Assembly: GCF_009828855.1 (NCBI RefSeq)
Contig: NZ_WUAG01000002.1
Coordinates: 1,736,001 to 1,800,000 of the forward strand
Length of the DNA stretch: 64,000 nt
Direction of reading: 5' to 3'
Source of the DNA: Psychromonas sp. L1A2
GTDB lineage: Bacteria; Pseudomonadota; Gammaproteobacteria; Enterobacterales; Psychromonadaceae
Part shown: piece by piece, positions 26,425-36,080 of the stretch
Numbering within the stretch: position 1 is the first letter of the stretch
Layout: each line of letters opens with the position of its first letter
Notes under the pieces: model-generated
Database searches by the model: none
What the model was told of the DNA's origin: nothing
The model's input: the letters and a program-made list of their open reading frames with translations, nothing else
Position numbers and translations under genes: made by a program

Positions 26425-27297
26425 TTAGTGGTCAATACGTTTAGATACTTCACCAGCTTCGTTATATTGGTATTCAAAAGCCAGTTTTCCTTGATCACAA
26501 AACTCTTCGCCTTTGCTTAGTTTTCCATTTTTATCGTAAGACATAATGTATTTTAGTTTATTATTTGCATATGTCTCAGATGCGACTTTAAGGCCATCTT
26601 TATAAATTATTTCAGTCTTTTGGTTAGCTGCTTTATCTTCAATTTTTGTTACTTTGCAACCCCCTAAGTGCTTAATAAAGTCTTTGGTTTCCACTTTCAG
26701 GTCTCGCCCCTCTGTAAGTTTATTTGTGAGGTCAATTGCATTTTCAATTTTCATACTCTGTACATTACTTGCAATTTGCTCTTTTAACGATATTTGAGCT
26801 TGTTTATTGATAAATATGTTCTTTTGCAATTCTTTAACTAAGTCACTTTTCGAACCTTGAATCTCTGATATGAGTTGTTTATGGATTTTTGACATTGTTG
26901 TTAAAGATAGTTTTTCAGACTCGATTAATTTATTTATTAATTCAATATTATTTTGTTTATTTATTGCATTTAATTTATCTAAGTTTTCTGCTGAGTATTT
27001 ATTGATATTTTTGAAGTGCTCTTCAGTTTGAGATAATTGTTCGTTGTTTACTTTTTTTAGGCCTACATAAGACCGTTTTACTATTATTAGCTGTTCATGT
27101 TGTTTTTCTAATAAACTTTTGAGTTGTAGTGAGTGAGTCTCATGTCTGTTTTCTAGCTCTAAAAATTTTAGGTTTGCTTGCTCAGCAACATCTTTTTGAA
27201 GTATATTTAGGCGAGTTATTGTATAGATTCCAACAAATAATACTGTTGAAATAATAATTGAAGCTGCTGTTGTAAGTTGAATTATATTAATGTCCAT
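26425..27297 (-). CDS. Membrane-anchored coiled-coil protein with MORN-like C-terminus
   Basis: The 290-residue product has one N-terminal transmembrane helix (TTAASIIISTVLFVGIYTI), a long coiled coil (about 35-190, KQHEQL and similar heptads) and a C-terminal domain. That domain has MORN-2/YwqK-like beta repeats (KTEIIYKDGLKVASETYANN, then KYIMSYDKNGKLSKGEEF, FEYQYNEAGEVSK). ATG at 27297 is chosen over an in-frame TTG at 27312. The layout suggests an inner-membrane sensor or scaffold with a cytoplasmic or periplasmic stalk. It is the first gene of the island operon; its promoter lies in the AT-rich 27300-27450 region, where a TTGACA-like box is at 27415-27421. Confidence 0.55.
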   Translation of the reverse strand: MDINIIQLTTAASIIISTVLFVGIYTITRLNILQKDVAEQANLKFLELENRHETHSLQLKSLLEKQHEQLIIVKRSYVGLKKVNNEQLSQTEEHFKNINKYSAENLDKLNAINKQNNIELINKLIESEKLSLTTMSKIHKQLISEIQGSKSDLVKELQKNIFINKQAQISLKEQIASNVQSMKIENAIDLTNKLTEGRDLKVETKDFIKHLGGCKVTKIEDKAANQKTEIIYKDGLKVASETYANNKLKYIMSYDKNGKLSKGEEFCDQGKLAFEYQYNEAGEVSKRIDH

Positions 27298-27479
27298 AAA
27301 TACAATATCCAAGTGATTGGTTAAATAATTATTTGATTATAGTTGAAATCCTCTAATTTACTATATAATTAGGGGTATTTTTTTAAGGCGGCGTGGTAAG
27401 TATTTATATATTTATTTGACAATTATCAAGCCTTTAATTAGTGAGGATAAATATATGCATAACATTATTGGGATGGTTC

Positions 27480-27683
27480 CAATAGTTTAACCAACACGAT
27501 AGCAAGTGTTGCTGTTCCCCATGCATACCAACCTTAAAAACCAAAGGCCGTACAGAGGTTACCGCCAGCCCACATAGTAGAGGTAAAGAAGGTAAATCCT
27601 AATAATACTGACATCATTGACCATAGACTTTTACGTTGATCTGCGGGCACTGCACTTAGGGGGAAATCATTTGTATTTTGCAT
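27480..27683 (-). pseudogene. 5' fragment of an NCS1 (cytosine/purine) permease gene
   Basis: Starting at ATG 27683, with AGGAG before it, the minus strand reads MQNTNDFPLSAVPADQRKSL, then SVLLGFTFFTSTMWAGGN. This is the N-terminal signature of codB-type NCS1 permeases. A TAA follows FGF, and the frame breaks off after about 65 codons at the edge of the island region. It is a truncated, inactivated gene that still carries its promoter (27746-27762). Confidence 0.7.
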
Positions 27684-27745
27684 TTTTTACTCCTTGTTAA
27701 AAAACAGAATGTTAGTAATGACTAAGCAATGGTTAATAAGTAATT

Positions 27746-27762
27746 AACAACATCTGTGCCAG
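27746..27762 (-). promoter_or_regulatory. Sigma-54-type promoter of the decayed permease gene
   Basis: On the minus strand CTGGCACAGATGTTGTT fits the sigma-54 core TGGCAC-N5-TTGCA/T, with the -24 GG and -12 G correctly spaced; only the -12 C is T. It would start transcription about 50 bases before the permease ATG. An identical copy stands at 36248-36264. Sigma-54 control suits a nitrogen-scavenging nucleobase permease (inference). Confidence 0.55.
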
Positions 27763-27823
27763 TTTAGTAAACAAAAAATAGCTGCAATAATATTGTGCAA
27801 TAAAGCATCAGTCAGCATCTCTT

Positions 27824-27904
27824 TGTGTACCAGGTGCACAAGTGAGTTTTTTAATCTATTTTCTTAAAAAGATTTAATAAACAGTTGCGCACCAAAGAGT
27901 GCAA
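27824..27904. promoter_or_regulatory. Palindromic activator-type sites upstream of the sigma-54 promoter
   Basis: Two dyads lie 60-140 bases upstream of the promoter. GTGTACCAGGTGCAC (27825-27839) is a palindrome with one mismatch. TTGCGCACC with GAGTGCAA (27885-27904) is the second. TTGTGCAA half-sites recur nearby (27794, 27920). Matching but diverged sites stand at the paralogous position near 36325-36430. Spacing is unlike the 19-base NtrC site, so the binding protein is unknown. Confidence 0.4.
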
Positions 27905-28017
27905 TAAATGCTTTAATTTTGTGCGGTTAATCTTGATTATTTAACTATGCAGGAAGGTATGTACAGACCGGTATGAATGAAATGACTGTACATTAGTGAA
28001 TGTGATGACTTAAATAA

Positions 28018-28302
28018 ACAGTATTTGAGCGATCAAATGTTAATGTAACGGCAGAGTATATCGACTATATGAATTCCATTCATATTTTTGCAGTAGATTA
28101 TTCGCTGTCTAATGTTGACGTTATCCACGCGCAATTAACTGTTGGTGAAAGCTGATCAAATTGGTTTATTAGTGGAAGTAGCTATTGTCATGGTCCACAC
28201 TAGAAGTATGAAAAACTAAGCTTTATTAGTCAAACAGATGGCATCTCATTTAGTGTTATAAAGAATGACTTTTATTTTTATAACAAGTGTTTTTATTATT
28301 AA
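28018..28302 (+). pseudogene. Possible decayed gene of unknown family
   Basis: One plus-strand frame reads for about 95 codons with two internal stops (TGA at 28153, TAG at 28201) and ends in TAA at 28300-28302. The text has protein-like composition, for example YMNSIHIFAVDYSLSNVDV and WFISGSSYCHGPH. I do not recognise it. With the permease remnant and its promoter it occupies the 950-base gap before the PTS operon; the remaining 28303-28530 shows nothing clear. Confidence 0.35.
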
Positions 28303-28545
28303 TCCTTTTAATGCCCTGTTATGCCAATATCCATACGGTAAAATGATAATGAATTTAATGTGATTAATGCTAGCAACTCCTTAACCAGTCTCATGTGCTT
28401 TATTCTTATGGCAAACTACTTTTTTAAACAAGCATACCTTACCCAGTTTTATCTGTGATCTATCTCGAAAAACGTTCACAAATCAACCAAACATAATCCT
28501 AATTAGCAATAAAAAGAACTTAATCACAAAAATGTAACCGCTTTC

Positions 28546-28559
28546 TGTAACCGGTTACA
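28546..28559. promoter_or_regulatory. LacI-family operator of the PTS operon
   Basis: TGTAACCGGTTACA is a perfect 14-base palindrome with the central CG typical of LacI-family operators. A degenerate half-site, TGTAACCGC, precedes it at 28533. It sits 76 bases before the IIB start. The same core recurs at 34835-34848 ahead of the LacI-family gene, so the site is probably bound by that repressor. Confidence 0.75.
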
Positions 28560-28635
28560 TAAAAGTATTACATTAAGATCTGAATACAAAGATCCAATGG
28601 ATTTTTAATTATCAACCCAATAAAAGGTAAATATT

Positions 28636-28941
28636 ATGACTAAAATTCTACTTTGCTGTGCTGCTGGTATGTCGACCAGTATGGTTGTTAAAAAGATGCG
28701 TGAATCTGCTACTAATAAAGGCATTGAAGTTCAAATTGATGCTATCGGCTTGGAAGAGTTTGATTCACATCTTGCGGAATATGATTGTTTTTTATTGGGT
28801 CCTCAAATCAAATATAAATTAAATGATTTTAAGATTAAGGCTGATCAAGCAGGTAAGCCAATCGCGGTCATCAATCAAATGGATTACGGCATGATGAAAG
28901 GCGAAAAAATCTTAGCTGACGCATTAGCGATGATTAATTAA
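28636..28941 (+). CDS. PTS lactose/cellobiose-type enzyme IIB
   Basis: IIB of the lactose/N,N'-diacetylchitobiose PTS class accepts phosphate from IIA and passes it to sugar bound to IIC. The 101-residue cytoplasmic protein has the P-loop with the phospho-cysteine near the N-terminus (KILLCCAAGMSTSMVVKKM), the normal length and the fold seen in ChbB. It is the first gene of the operon, under the LacI-type operator at 28546, and IIC follows after 13 bases. Substrate: a beta-glucoside such as cellobiose, inferred from the two GH1 enzymes downstream. Confidence 0.9.
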   Translation: MTKILLCCAAGMSTSMVVKKMRESATNKGIEVQIDAIGLEEFDSHLAEYDCFLLGPQIKYKLNDFKIKADQAGKPIAVINQMDYGMMKGEKILADALAMIN

Positions 28942-28954
28942 AGAGGGCTATACA

Positions 28955-30247
28955 ATGTCTAACAAATTTTTTGAATTTTTAGAAAATACGTTAACGCCGA
29001 TCGCTGGTAAGTTCGCTGCTCAAAGGCATATTTGTGCTATTCGTGACGGATTTATTGGTGCAATGCCTTTTATGATTGTAGGTTCCTTTCTCCTCGTATT
29101 TGCTTTCCCACCATTTTCACCAGAAACCACTTTTGGTTTTGGTCAATGGTGGCTAGGGTTATCTAAGCAATACTTTGGTGAGATAATGACGCCCTTCCAT
29201 ATGACGATGGGCATTATGTCCTGTTATATCTGTACTTGTATCGCTTACAACTTAGCAAAAACCTACAAACTCGATGGTTTATCAATAGGTATGTTAGCGT
29301 TAATGACGTTTTTATTAATTTCTGCGCCGATGGAAGAGGGGGCACTTCCTGCCTCATATCTAGGAGGTACAGGGATATTTACTGCCATTATCATCTCAAT
29401 TTTAGTGACAGAATTAGCTTATTTCCTTAATCGAAAAAACATTGGCTTTAAAATGCCAGAGCAAGTGCCAGATAAGATTCGAGAGTCATTTAATTTATTA
29501 ATTCCTGCATTGATTATTATCTTAACCATTTATCCAATTAATTTATTAGTGCAACATGAATTTAATTTGATCATCCCTGGCGCAATCATGGCAGTGTTCC
29601 AACCTTTAATCTCAGCATCTGACACACTTCCGGCTATTTTGTTAGCGGTATTAGTTGCACACGTGCTTTGGTTTGCAGGCATTCATGGAGCTGCGATTGT
29701 TGGCGGTATTATGGCACCGTTCTTCCTTTCTAACTTAGGTGCAAACCAAGAAGCATTAGCGGCTGGTATGGAGTTACCACATATTTTTATCGAATCATTT
29801 TGGTCTTTCTTTGTGACCTTGGGCGGCTCTGGGGCAACATTTGGTTTGGTATTGATGTATTTACGCAGCAAGTCAGCTCACCTCAAAGCGATTGGTAAAT
29901 TAAGTTTAGTCCCTTCTATATTTAACATTAATGAGCCGATTATATTTGGTACGCCTTTCGTGATGAATCCGACTATGTTTATTCCGTTTGTATGTATTCC
30001 TATGGTGAATGCGACTATCGCTTATTGTGCAGCAAGCTGGAATTTAATTGGTAAAACGATCTCATTAGTCCCATGGACAGCTCCTGCACCAATTGGTGCT
30101 GCATGGGGGGCAGGTTGGCAGATCAACAATGCCATACTGGTGTTCATTCTCATCGGTATCAATATGGTGCTTTACTACCCATTCTTCAAGATTTATGAGA
30201 AGCAACTTATCGCTGAAGAAATAAAAGAAAGTGAAGCTAACGCATAA
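28955..30247 (+). CDS. PTS lactose/cellobiose-type enzyme IIC (permease)
   Basis: This 430-residue integral membrane subunit binds and translocates the sugar. Family marks include the N-terminal FFEFLENTLTPIAGKFAAQRH, the hydrophobic IGAMPFMIVGSFLLVF, and the conserved substrate-loop segment SIFNINEPIIFGTPFVMNP, the NEP signature with the catalytic-site Glu of the ChbC/LacE class. About ten helices fit the class. It is followed after 78 bases by IIA. Confidence 0.92.
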   Translation: MSNKFFEFLENTLTPIAGKFAAQRHICAIRDGFIGAMPFMIVGSFLLVFAFPPFSPETTFGFGQWWLGLSKQYFGEIMTPFHMTMGIMSCYICTCIAYNLAKTYKLDGLSIGMLALMTFLLISAPMEEGALPASYLGGTGIFTAIIISILVTELAYFLNRKNIGFKMPEQVPDKIRESFNLLIPALIIILTIYPINLLVQHEFNLIIPGAIMAVFQPLISASDTLPAILLAVLVAHVLWFAGIHGAAIVGGIMAPFFLSNLGANQEALAAGMELPHIFIESFWSFFVTLGGSGATFGLVLMYLRSKSAHLKAIGKLSLVPSIFNINEPIIFGTPFVMNPTMFIPFVCIPMVNATIAYCAASWNLIGKTISLVPWTAPAPIGAAWGAGWQINNAILVFILIGINMVLYYPFFKIYEKQLIAEEIKESEANA

Positions 30248-30325
30248 GTGTTAATCGTACATTCTCAATTTACATTTATTAGGAGTTACTTGCTGTAGCT
30301 CGCTAATAAGTCGAGGGGTTTTATC

Positions 30326-30631
30326 ATGGATTTAGAAATGACAGTGATGGAGTTAATCATCAATGCCGGTGAATCAAAAAGTTTAGCAATGCAGGCATTG
30401 ATGTCAGCAAAAAAAGGTGAATGGGCAGAGGTTGATAGTTTGCTCGCGGAATCGACAGAGGCATCAAAACGAGCACATAAAGTACAAACAGAGTTAATTG
30501 GTTTGGATGAAGGTGAAGGAAAAGTACCAGTGAACTTGATTATGGTACATGCCCAAGATCATATTATGACGGCTATGTTAGCCCGTGAATTAATTGAAGA
30601 GATTATAGATATCCATCGTAAATTGAAGTGA
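30326..30631 (+). CDS. PTS lactose/cellobiose-type enzyme IIA
   Basis: This 101-residue, three-helix protein of the ChbA/LacF class accepts phosphate from HPr on a histidine in VHAQDHIMTAM (the first His; the second Asp-His completes the motif). It trimerises in known members. The order IIB-IIC-IIA is that of chb and cel operons. A GAGGGG ribosome-binding site precedes the ATG closely. It passes phosphate to the IIB two genes upstream. Confidence 0.92.
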   Translation: MDLEMTVMELIINAGESKSLAMQALMSAKKGEWAEVDSLLAESTEASKRAHKVQTELIGLDEGEGKVPVNLIMVHAQDHIMTAMLARELIEEIIDIHRKLK

Positions 30632-30690
30632 TTATCTGTGTAAATCGTAACAGCATAGTTATTTATTAAAAGTTAAGTATTAAATGATGA

Positions 30691-32103
<1,413 letters not shown>

Positions 32104-32176
32104 ATAATTAGTACTTATTAATCAGAAGGATATGAATATTATAACGTATCTTCTCTCACTGTTTATTGAACATTTA

Positions 32177-32260
32177 ATACCAATTACATTAAGAATGTAA
32201 TACACACAAGTAAGTTGTTTTAGACAGTAAAATAGAGCATCGACTTACTGTGGTTGGTAT
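32177..32260. repeat. Short inverted-repeat element between the two GH1 genes
   Basis: ATACCAA (32177-32183) faces TTGGTAT (32254-32260), with an inner pair AGTAAGT/ACTTACT. The 84-base unit would fold into a nested hairpin in the operon mRNA. The ACCAA end recalls the small element at 36081-36237. It could be a palindromic repeat or an mRNA-processing site; the evidence is only the dyads. Confidence 0.4.
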
Positions 32261-32277
32261 ATCACTAGGAATTTATT

Positions 32278-33687
32278 ATGAAGTTTGCACATGATTTTTT
32301 ATTTGGTGCTGCCACCGCTTCTTATCAAATTGAAGGGGCGTGGGATCAAGATGGCAAAGGCCCAACCAATTGGGACGAGTTTACTAAAATACCAGGTAAA
32401 ACTTTTGAAGGCACGAATGGTGATGTCGCTATTGATCATTATAACCGCTACCAAGAAGATATCGCGTTAATGGCTGAAATGGGGTTAGAGTCGTACCGCT
32501 TTTCTATCTCCTGGGCTCGTATTTTACCGACAGGTACCGGTGAGGTAAATCAAAAAGGGATTGATTTTTATAATAATATTATTGATGAATGTTTAAAATA
32601 TGGCATCGTCCCTTTTGTGACACTTTATCACTGGGACTTACCTTTGCCTTTAGAGAAAAAGGGTGCATGGTTAAACAGAGAAACCGGTGAAGCCTATCTG
32701 AATTTTGCTAACATTTGTTTTGAAGCATTTGGCGACCGTGTTAAAAACTTTATCACTTTTAATGAAACCTTCGTATTTTGTAATTTAGGTTATCTAGCGG
32801 GTGCACATCCACCTGGCATTCAAAATGATCCTAAAAAGTATTTCCAAGCCATTCATAATGTTTTTTATACGCATGCGCAGACTGTCATTGCCTATAAAAA
32901 ACTGAATCAATTCGGTGAAATTGGGTTAAGTCATGTATTCAGTCCTGCTTTTAGTGTTGATGATAATGAAGAGAATATCTTTGCCACGGAGCATGCTAAT
33001 CAATTTAACTTAAATTGGTTTTATGACCCGATTTTATTAGGTAAGTACCCTGAGTATGTTGTTAAACAACTGAAAGTCGAAGGTAATGAGCCTGATTGGA
33101 CGGAAGCTGAATTGGCTGTGATAGCCGAAGCTGCACCACTGAATGATTTTATGGGCTTAAATTACTATCAACCGATGCGCGTTGAAAAGATTCAAGGTGA
33201 AGTTAAAAATCTTGTGATGACGCGTGAGAATTCAACGGGGTCACCGGGCAATCCAAGCTATGATGGTGTGTACCGCACAGTTCAAATGGCCGATAAAAAA
33301 TACACTAAATGGAATTGGGAAATATCATCTCAAGGTTTTATTGATGGTTTAGTCTCACTGAAAGCACTTTATGGTGATATTAAACTGTATATTACTGAAA
33401 ATGGTTTAGGCGACGAAGACCCGATTATTGAAGGTGAAGTCTGTGATATTGCACGTATTCACTACATTGAAGAGCATTTAAGTGCAGTAAAAGAAGCAAT
33501 AAGCCGAGGTGTTCACATTAAAGGTTATTACGCTTGGTCAGCAATTGATTTATTAAGCTGGTTAAATGGCTATAAAAAACAATACGGGTTCATTTATGTT
33601 GATCATAAAAATGATTTAAAACGTGAGAAAAAAGCGTCATTTCATTGGTATAAAAGTGTGATTGATAATCGAGGTGAAGATCTTTAA
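32278..33687 (+). CDS. GH1 beta-glucosidase/6-phospho-beta-glucosidase (second)
   Basis: This 469-residue GH1 enzyme begins KFAHDFLFGAATASYQIEGAWDQDGKG and keeps the catalytic pair: acid/base Glu in FITFNETFVFCNLGYLAGAHPPG (NET instead of NEP) and nucleophile in LYITENGLGDED. GFIYVDH and KREKKASFHWYKSV near the end fit the GH1 C-terminal loop. It differs from the first GH1 in length of several loops and in the AHPPG segment, which is typical of the general beta-glucosidase branch, so it may act on a different linkage or on non-phosphorylated sugar. It is the last gene of the operon; a terminator follows at 33713. Confidence 0.88.
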   Translation: MKFAHDFLFGAATASYQIEGAWDQDGKGPTNWDEFTKIPGKTFEGTNGDVAIDHYNRYQEDIALMAEMGLESYRFSISWARILPTGTGEVNQKGIDFYNNIIDECLKYGIVPFVTLYHWDLPLPLEKKGAWLNRETGEAYLNFANICFEAFGDRVKNFITFNETFVFCNLGYLAGAHPPGIQNDPKKYFQAIHNVFYTHAQTVIAYKKLNQFGEIGLSHVFSPAFSVDDNEENIFATEHANQFNLNWFYDPILLGKYPEYVVKQLKVEGNEPDWTEAELAVIAEAAPLNDFMGLNYYQPMRVEKIQGEVKNLVMTRENSTGSPGNPSYDGVYRTVQMADKKYTKWNWEISSQGFIDGLVSLKALYGDIKLYITENGLGDEDPIIEGEVCDIARIHYIEEHLSAVKEAISRGVHIKGYYAWSAIDLLSWLNGYKKQYGFIYVDHKNDLKREKKASFHWYKSVIDNRGEDL

Positions 33688-33712
33688 AAAGGCGCTTTCA
33701 TTCTATTTAAAC

Positions 33713-33744
33713 GCCTATTATCAAGGGAGATAGTAGGCTTTTTT
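33713..33744 (+). terminator. Terminator of the PTS/GH1 operon
   Basis: GCCTATTATC pairs with GATAGTAGGC (one G-T pair) across a six-base loop and is followed by a T6 run. It overlaps the stop of the converging LacI gene at 33743, so it may serve both. Confidence 0.75.
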
Positions 33745-34756
33745 AACTTTTTGAGGCCGATTTAACAGGCATTACCGATTCTCTTTCAATGAGTTGTCCT
33801 TTATATTGGTAAGAATGCGTTGCTTTTGTTTCTTCACATAACGTAATAGCTAGTTCGACAGCTTGCTTGGTCATATCCGCGATAGGCAATTTAACTGTCG
33901 TTAATCTTGGAGTGAAAAACTCTGAGACGGGGTCGTTGTCTATGCCAATAATGGATACTTGCTCAGGGACTTGTATACCTACTTCAGTCAAGGCTCTTAA
34001 TGCACCTAATGCCATACAATCGTTGAAAGCAACAATAGCGGTAAACGGGGTACCATCATTGATCAGCTCTTTACAGGCTTGATATCCACTTTTCATATCG
34101 TAAGCGCCATGCTTAACCAACTTTTCATTAAAAGCGATACCGAACTGTGTTAATGAATGTTTGTAACCATTGACTCGTGCGATCCCTGTCGGGTTCATCA
34201 TGTGGCCGGTAATACAAGCGATTTGCCGATGTCCATTATCTAATAAGTGATTCATCATTAACTTAACGGCGTCTTCCTGTTGAAAGGAAACAGAATGGAA
34301 AAGCTGTTCAGGTAAGTCTCGATTAATGACAACAATAGGAATGGTTAACTGTTGATGTAAACGCTGAATATGATCATCTGTTAATGTACGGCTATAAAGT
34401 ACCACTGCATCGCATTGCGCTTCTAGCTGCATAATCACTTCATATTCATAATCTGGATCATTATGGCCATCGGTAACAATTAACTGTTTTTTGGCAAATT
34501 CAGCGCTAGCAGCAGCTTGCTTTAATAATAAACCGAAGTGAATACCATCAAAGTCAGACACCACGAGTCCAATAGTGTGGGTTTTATTGGTCGCTAAGGC
34601 TTGTGCTAATCTGTTTGGTCTATAGCCTAAAGATTGCATAGCAGAAAACACTTTTTCTCGAGTCGACTCTTTAACTTGTCCTGTGCCGTTAATTACTCTC
34701 GACACCGTTGCTTTAGACACGCTGGCTAATCTACATACGTCTAGAATCGTACTCAT
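33743..34756 (-). CDS. LacI-family repressor of the beta-glucoside PTS operon
   Basis: This 337-residue protein has an N-terminal LacI helix-turn-helix (STILDVCRLASVSKATVSRVINGTGQVK) and hinge helix (RPNRLAQALATN). A periplasmic-binding-like effector domain runs to the end (TIGLVVSDFDGIHFGLLL; AIVAFNDCMALGALRAL). It converges with the PTS operon. Its own upstream region has the operator TGTAACCGGTTACT (34835-34848), the same core as 28546 ahead of IIB, so it likely represses both the operon and itself until a phospho-sugar binds. GGAAG precedes the ATG. Confidence 0.9.
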   Translation of the reverse strand: MSTILDVCRLASVSKATVSRVINGTGQVKESTREKVFSAMQSLGYRPNRLAQALATNKTHTIGLVVSDFDGIHFGLLLKQAAASAEFAKKQLIVTDGHNDPDYEYEVIMQLEAQCDAVVLYSRTLTDDHIQRLHQQLTIPIVVINRDLPEQLFHSVSFQQEDAVKLMMNHLLDNGHRQIACITGHMMNPTGIARVNGYKHSLTQFGIAFNEKLVKHGAYDMKSGYQACKELINDGTPFTAIVAFNDCMALGALRALTEVGIQVPEQVSIIGIDNDPVSEFFTPRLTTVKLPIADMTKQAVELAITLCEETKATHSYQYKGQLIERESVMPVKSASKS

Positions 34757-34834
34757 TCATCTTCCTACTTTACACCGATTATAATAGATAACGCTTAGGT
34801 TTAAATGTAAATAATACAGTATAAGTATTTTTAA

Positions 34835-34848
34835 TGTAACCGGTTACT
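34835..34848. promoter_or_regulatory. LacI-family operator upstream of its own regulator gene
   Basis: TGTAACCGGTTACT shares the 12-base core GTAACCGGTTAC with the operator at 28546. It sits about 80 bases upstream of the repressor start, consistent with autoregulation. Confidence 0.7.
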
Positions 34849-34956
34849 TTTTTATAATTGAAATGTGATTTAATGTTAAAAAGATAAGATGGGAAGGAGG
34901 TGAGTGGGATAAAAGCAAGCGTATGGAGTCTGTATTTATTGTTAAATCTAACAATG

Positions 34957-34980
34957 ACATAACGCTACGTAGTGTTATGT
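34957..34980. repeat. 24-base near-perfect palindrome
   Basis: Outer arms ACATAAC and GTTATGT surround a self-complementary centre, CTACGTAG; only one base pair of twelve mismatches. It lies in the 280-base gap between the LacI gene's promoter and the poxB remnant. No T-run follows, so an operator or a transposon end is as likely as a terminator. Nothing else clear is seen in that gap. Confidence 0.4.
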
Positions 34981-35037
34981 ATTCTTAGAGTAAACTCTGA
35001 TTAATTTGTGAGTGAGTTATCGGTAGATTAAGTTTGT

Positions 35038-35265
35038 TATTAACGTGACCAGCTAGTTTTACTGAGTTCGACTATTTCATTACCTTTACCATTAATTAAC
35101 GCTTTCATCATGTAAACACTAAACACTAAACACTAAACACTAAACACTAAACACTAAACACTAAAGCCTTTAGCTTACTCAAATTTAATTTGTGCTAGCA
35201 TGGCTAGTTCTTGTTTTGCTGTTTCTACTTCAAGTACTACCGGGCCTGGATGAGCCATCATTATT
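35038..35265 (-). pseudogene. Duplicated, decayed 3' fragment of poxB
   Basis: This stretch matches the last 228 bases or so of the intact poxB (37424-37600) with scattered changes. On the minus strand it reads [20 protein letters not shown], then a TAA replaces the Gln codon of FEQAKG, and the frame resumes to LSKTSWSR-stop (LSKTNWLR in the intact gene). A 7-base repeat has expanded inside it. No upstream part of the gene remains. Confidence 0.85.
35113..35161. repeat. Seven tandem copies of a 7-base unit
   Basis: TAAACAC is repeated seven times without change, inside the poxB remnant. The intact poxB has a single TAAACAC at the matching place (about 37496). The expansion is therefore recent and local, by slippage in sequence no longer under selection. 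Confidence 0.95.
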
Positions 35266-35359
35266 TAATACAATTTCACATTTTAATTTTCTCTTTTATT
35301 TTTTAAGGTTAAATACCTTCTAAAAATTCATTATTTTAATTTAAGATTATCATTTTGGC

Positions 35360-36030
35360 TTAACAAAATTCTTCAATCACTTTCGATAAACGTTCAATTT
35401 CTTCAGCTAACGCTTCGACGTTGGCATTAGTGAAATTTAATCGTAAAGCAGGTTTAACATTTCTCCTATCTTGGTAAAACACGCTACTTTGTACAACAGC
35501 AACACCATTTTCTAGTGCGGATTTTGCTAAGGCATCAACATCACAATTAGGTAATAATAGCCAAATAAACATGCCGCCATCGACAGGGGTTACTTGGCAA
35601 GTTACAGGCAATGTTAGTTTGAGGTTATTAACTAGTGCTTGATAGCGTTGTTGGTATAGCTTTCTCAACTTTTCTAAGTGAAACGGGAAGGCGCCATGTT
35701 GTAATAAGGCGAATAACACTGCTTGCATGGGAGCGCTTGAGTGTAAATCTGTTGCTTGTTTTACAGTGTTGATCGCTTCTATCCATTCGGTTTTGCCTGT
35801 CACTAACCCTAAGCGAATACCCGGTGTTGCTATTTTAGAAAAGGAACGTAATACCATGGAGTGATTAGGGCAAAAGCTTGATGCAAGTGGCAATGCTTCA
35901 CCTGTAAAACGAAGCTCTCTTTACGGCGCACTTTAATGAGTGTGACATCGTACTGTTGGCATAATTGGGCTACTTGTTGGCGTACTGATAATGACCAACA
36001 CACACCTGTTGGGTTATGAAAATCAGGTGC
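35360..36030 (-). pseudogene. 3' part of a MocR/aminotransferase-type gene
   Basis: The minus strand encodes the C-terminal half of a fold-type I aminotransferase. It reads PDFHNPTGVCWSLS, a frameshift at about 35905-35925, then MVLRSFSKIATPGIRLG with the PLP lysine, GGMFIWLLLP and LRLNFTNANVEALAEEI to the stop at 35360. The 5' part is gone: at 36030 the text switches abruptly into a copy of the permease promoter. It may have been a MocR regulator or a plain aminotransferase. Confidence 0.75.
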
Positions 36031-36080
36031 TCCTTGTTAAAAAACAGAATGTTAGTAATGACTAAGCAATGGTTAATATT

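Noticed and set aside
27824..27904. NtrC binding sites upstream of the sigma-54 promoter.
   Set aside because: The half-sites resemble TGCACCA, but the spacing is three or four bases too short for the 19-base NtrC site, so I list them only as palindromes.
34957..34980. The 24-base palindrome as a terminator of the LacI gene or of a lost gene.
   Set aside because: It is upstream of the LacI start, not downstream of any intact gene, and has no T-run on either side.
35101..35170. A CRISPR or telomere-like array in the 7-base repeats.
   Set aside because: Units are only 7 bases with no spacers, and the intact poxB shows one unit at the same place, so slippage explains it.
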